This document shows positions 60,088 through 64,000 of a stretch of 64,000 bases of DNA, piece by piece. The stretch spans positions 38,155,137 to 38,219,136 of the forward strand of contig NC_089858.1 of assembly GCF_036373705.1 (NCBI RefSeq), in the 5' to 3' direction. The position numbers and the translations under genes were made by a program. Positions within the stretch are counted from its first letter, which is position 1, and each line of letters opens with the position of its first letter. The notes under the pieces were generated by a model. It worked only from the letters and a program-made list of their open reading frames with translations, made no database searches and was not told where the DNA came from. This DNA is from Amia ocellicauda (taxonomy: Eukaryota > Chordata > Actinopteri > Amiiformes > Amiidae).

Positions 60088-62346
60088 GACACATTCTTTT
60101 AGCTTTATCAATTAAATTAATTCCACCTCTGACATTACCAGACTATATCTATAATATAATCCTACTAACACTCATTGATCTAGAATTCTACACTACAATA
60201 CTCTACAATTAATTAGTAGTTTTAATTTCTTTCAAAATATATTACATTTAATACCAAAAGCAAATTGAATGTATTTGGGAAGTGAAAATGTGAATGGAGT
60301 TGTCCACCTTGCTGCAAGGTTAAGGTAAAATTAACTATATAGATGAAGTTTGGTAGCATTTTTTTTTTATTGTACTCCTATGAAAAGCTGATTTCGATAC
60401 AACCACTTTCAGAACCCATTAAAGGAGATACAAATGTTAACAAAAAAGAACACATGCTTAAAACGGTACCCTGTATATATCATATGTATTTGAAAGAAAA
60501 TATTAATATTATTGTTATTATTATTATTATTATTAATAATAATCTCTTAAAAGATCAAATAGCAGGGTTGAACTAAAGTATAGCAAAGACAGTGAGAGGT
60601 TCAGCCATACCTTGCTGAGGAAAGAAAGCACTGTAATAGCTTAACACTGTATTTAGGTGGAAACTGTAGTTTCTCCCATTCAGTGAAAATGATGCTAAAT
60701 TACCTATTCTAAAAACTTTATTATGAAAAAGGTTACCATGATCACACAGTATTGGTATCATACCCTGTGGAAACGCGTAACTAAAGACTGAAAATATTCA
60801 CCAGGGATTGTGTGCATGCTGGCTTGCATAGATTACTCTGCATTGCATTTTGCTAAAGAATCAGAAATAATAGTAAGAGAGTTATCTGCTTCATTCCTTA
60901 ATTGTCACAGTTTAAGATAACTATACCATAAAAAAAAACTCTCAATGAAAATATCACAATTTCTTAGGGTTTTGTTTATTCATGACTTATACTTGTTAGA
61001 AAATATAATATACAGAGAATTAGCAATTGAGAGAATTCATTATATATTTACATTAAAGAGCCACTATGTTGTTACAGTTTATAGCGATAATGAATCTTTT
61101 AGAGAATCTCGCTCATCGCAGTGTGGTCAATACATGAGCTAATGCTGTATTTTTGGACCAGCAGTACTTGATATCAAAGCTGTTGCAATTTAGCATATTG
61201 AACTTATTATTACTACCACTGTGTTAATTATTTATTATTATTTGTATTATTTATTTCTTAGCAGACACCCTTGTCCAGGGCGAGCAGTGCCTTTAGCAGT
61301 GACTTCAAATGTCAGGTCTGTTACAAGCTGAAAATGGAATAAAACATGTTAAGAATGACAAAACCATCAAGGCAGATTTCGTTATGAATGGTTATGAATA
61401 ACAATTTATCTTTTGGAACCCTGAGATTTGCTCTTTTTTCCAGGACTGCTCTTCACTAGTTTAAAAAAATAGTGCTGCCATGTTATATTGGGAGATAAGT
61501 ACAAGCCCCCCTTACATGTTGTTCCCAATTAGGGCCACAGTTTCAGCATCGGGACCAGCACTGGGGAGATATAGACAACACACATGCTTCTTTTCAGAAT
61601 CTGCTTCTTGACAAACTCACAGGTGTACAGGCAGTCCCAAAGAGTTGCAAATGAACCATGGAAAGCTTGGCCAACTTAGAGCCCATCCAACATTACTAGT
61701 GCTCAGACAGTAATGCATCGGACAACCCAGAGTCCACAGTCACATGGCACAGATTAGAACAATCAAGTGCTCTCTGCACTGTAAGTGGATACATTTTCCA
61801 GACAAGCATCTTGGGATATAAATATATAAAGTTACGATCTTCAGGCTGCAGGACTCGCACTACACTCTGGGTAGGGGCTTTAACTGGATGGGCCACTAGG
61901 GAGTCTTCAAACCCTTTCTCTTTGATGTATTTTCTTAACCTTGTTTAACCAATAAGGCTCTTTAACTTTTATTAAAAAAAAAAAAAAAATTGCAGGCAAA
62001 ATTAGGAATTTAGGATATTGTTGCTGAAAAGGATTAGAAGCAGCGGTCAATAAAAAGCTGAGGCAGTCCGATCTATTGTTTGGCATCATCATGTTATTTT
62101 GTACAGAATATAATGTCTTTTCATATATCTTTTCATTACAGCGAAAGCAGATCACAATTTGAAAAGTAAAGGCCTCTTAAAGATAAAAACAAAAGAAACA
62201 ACAACCATTACAAAACAGAAAGGTACTCCTGTTCCAAAAGACACATAATAGTTTGTACTGATTGCTTTTACAAGGAGATCCAGACGAGAGACTGCCCGGA
62301 CATTCTCTGTGCAGACCCATATTGAATGGGACATGTGCTTCACCCC
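60088..62346. other. Intergenic DNA between CHMP7 and ENTPD4
   Basis: No gene seen. Holds an (ATT)n tract near 60,510-60,542 and a CTTAGCAGAC-family repeat at about 61,225-61,290. The right part probably includes the CHMP7 3' UTR. Confidence 0.4.
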
Positions 62347-63380
62347 TCACAGCGCTGGCTCGGGTCTCTTCAGTGGTTTCTGAGCCACTGCGGGGAGAGA
62401 ACACAATGAAACATCTGTACATTTAATAGAAACATGCATTTAAAGACAGGTAAGCAACAGTTTGGTTTCCTTGCACAGTATTATCAATGCATCTAGAGAT
62501 GGGGTATCCACCTATTGTAGTAGAATATCTGGCTAAGAGCAACAATTGTACATTAGATAGTTGACATCCACAAGGAAACGCACACAAACACACATAAAAG
62601 TTAGCCTTTCGTCTTTGTCATGTCAAATTAAGTCTTAACGGCAATCAAAAACTCAAATGGCAGAAGCTTCCTTACAGGCGAATGAAGTACAAATCCTCAG
62701 CTCTCCAGAGAAAATATGAAATACAGACAAACTAACATTTATTTGTACAAACATGTTGTGCATCTGTTAAAGGAGCCAATGTGGTGCAATGGTCCAAGGC
62801 AAGCGATTGGGAGGGCAGTATTGCTTTGTAAGGCTGAGGGCCCAGAGCAAAATGAACAGACCTGTATCTGCGAGGGTCAGTCTGCTCAGCTCTCTGTCCA
62901 GCTCCTCGTCTGTGATGTTCACCTCGGAAGTGGGTACATCTGGCAGGGAGGCCAGGAAGCTCTCTGAGGAGCGACCTGGAGCCATACCTGGGGTGAGGGG
63001 CTTAGTGGGGACCTCTGGGAGAGTGTGAGGGCCATCAGGATCAGATTCCTCCAATAGGGTCTTGAGCTCCTCCTCTAGATCATCTGTGTCCACACCCAAT
63101 AAACAATGGCAGAGGAGGGGAGAGAAATGGATTTACTATTCACTTACTATTTTCTCCTCCACATTAGAGAACAGATCACTTCCCTTTAAAGAACAGCAAT
63201 AGCAAAAATGAGTCTAGTTTAAAATTGGTAACACTGCTCGATTCAGATGCGTTTCTTTACCATGACAATGCATTGAAAAAGGGAAAGAGGGGTGCAGAGA
63301 ATAAGGAAACTTGACATACCCGAGGCATCAAGCGCTGCTCCCGACAGAGTCTGGTTAACTTCATCCTGATTATCACAGAG
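62347..63380 (-). CDS. CHMP7: Charged multivesicular body protein 7, last three exons found
   Basis: ESCRT-III-like protein that acts in nuclear-envelope sealing and endosomal sorting. Minus-strand exons 63,320-63,380, 62,862-63,083 and 62,347-62,387 join in phase (1, 1) and end in TGA at 62,347-62,349. The reading begins LCDNQDEVNQTLSGAALDAS, continues DDLEEELKTLLEES, then ITDEELDRELSRLTL, and ends AQKPLKRPEPAL, parallel to the C-terminal tail of CHMP7 (human ...RISDAELEAELEKLSLSE... ending EPTLKPL). The acidic helix ITDEELDRELSRL is the MIT-interacting-type tail. The Snf7 core and N-terminal winged helices should lie beyond the right edge; 63,381-64,000 shows no further exon. Confidence 0.85.
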
Positions 63381-64000
63381 CTGCAATGCACAAGAATGAA
63401 GACAGTTGGTGTGACTAAGTACCATGTATTTGCTCTGTACATGGTTAACTCTCATTAGAATGAGGGCTACACTGATAAACCACCACAATTCCTTCCATTA
63501 TTTGCAGAAGCTCTGTTGTTTGAAACCGTTAAAGAGTATAAGCAGAAAAGAGGAAGCCATCAACAGTAAGAAGACCACAGCTCCTTGGTTTAAGACTGCA
63601 GGGTCAGGGGGCAATGTCAGTTAATGTTAATCTATCCTGTTTAAGAACAATCTGCCATCACATACAATATAATGTAAGAGTAGGTTACCAGTCAGGCCAT
63701 AGATATCAATGTGTGTTTCTCCTACTGCAGTGTACCATACTAATTAAAGGGGTTTGTATATTCATAATACAGTGATACTCCGGTGTGTGGATCTCAGTCT
63801 TATTTGTGAAACAGAATAATTAAATGATTAAAAATGTAATCTTAGCAAGTTCGTCTTATTTTAGGCAAACATTCTGAAGTTAGAAATATTATCTTTTTAA
63901 TCTAACTTGCAAACTGGAAAATATGGTCTGATTTTAGAATATCAATTGTTATACAGGAATAATATAAACAAATACAGTTATTGTGATGTGAATACGTGTT

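Noticed and set aside
1-64000. CRISPR arrays, bacterial operons, rRNA genes
   Set aside because: None seen; the repeats are microsatellites and transposons, and the genes are intron-containing vertebrate genes.

Overview
The window looks like nuclear DNA of a ray-finned fish, possibly an early-branching one (gar, bowfin, sturgeon or bichir type). The evidence is intron-rich vertebrate genes, several Tc1-like transposons, hAT MITEs, a tRNA-derived SINE, CR1-like LINEs that carry an SGNH-esterase ORF1, and one Tx1/L1-type LINE. The species call is inference; the vertebrate-fish call is firm.

Four host loci can be read, all on the minus strand. (1) 11,093-14,809: a seven-exon AFF4-like gene. 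All splice sites and phases fit, but it encodes only about 380 aa and lacks the middle and the C-terminal homology domain of a normal AFF protein. (2) About 26,914-32,016: a multi-exon membrane protein with a DHHC-type cysteine-rich half-domain. No exon with the catalytic DHHC tetrad was found, and the intron where it should lie holds a hAT element and a CR1 3' fragment. (3) 43,921-57,176: a complete ENTPD4 (Golgi/lysosomal apyrase), 12 coding exons, 628 codons, with Tc1 elements in two introns. (4) 62,347 to past the right edge: the last three exons of CHMP7 (ESCRT-III). ENTPD4 next to CHMP7 matches human 8p21.

The rest is mostly transposon-derived. 1-2,345: fragment of a CR1-like LINE (minus), a broken TRIM RING/B-box exon (plus) and an RT scrap. 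5,336-10,831: a decayed CR1-like LINE (plus) interrupted by a ~1.8-kb unknown insert, a solo-LTR-like block and a Tc1 remnant. 17,471-20,126: a Tc1 element with a 1.77-kb hAT-like insertion inside it, which itself contains a ~133-bp palindrome. 20,635-21,309: a long-TIR foldback element. 22,320-24,648: the 3' half of another CR1-like LINE. 29,311-30,109: a hAT MITE with an 8-bp TSD. 32,448-36,846: a 4.4-kb Tx1-like LINE bounded by a 16-bp TSD, with a deletion through its RT catalytic motif. 36,863-43,920 has no recognised gene apart from the probable ENTPD4 3' UTR.

The genes do not form an operon-like system. The best leads are the mini-AFF4 gene, the DHHC-like gene without its catalytic exon, and a perfect 22-bp-stem hairpin in ENTPD4 intron 2.
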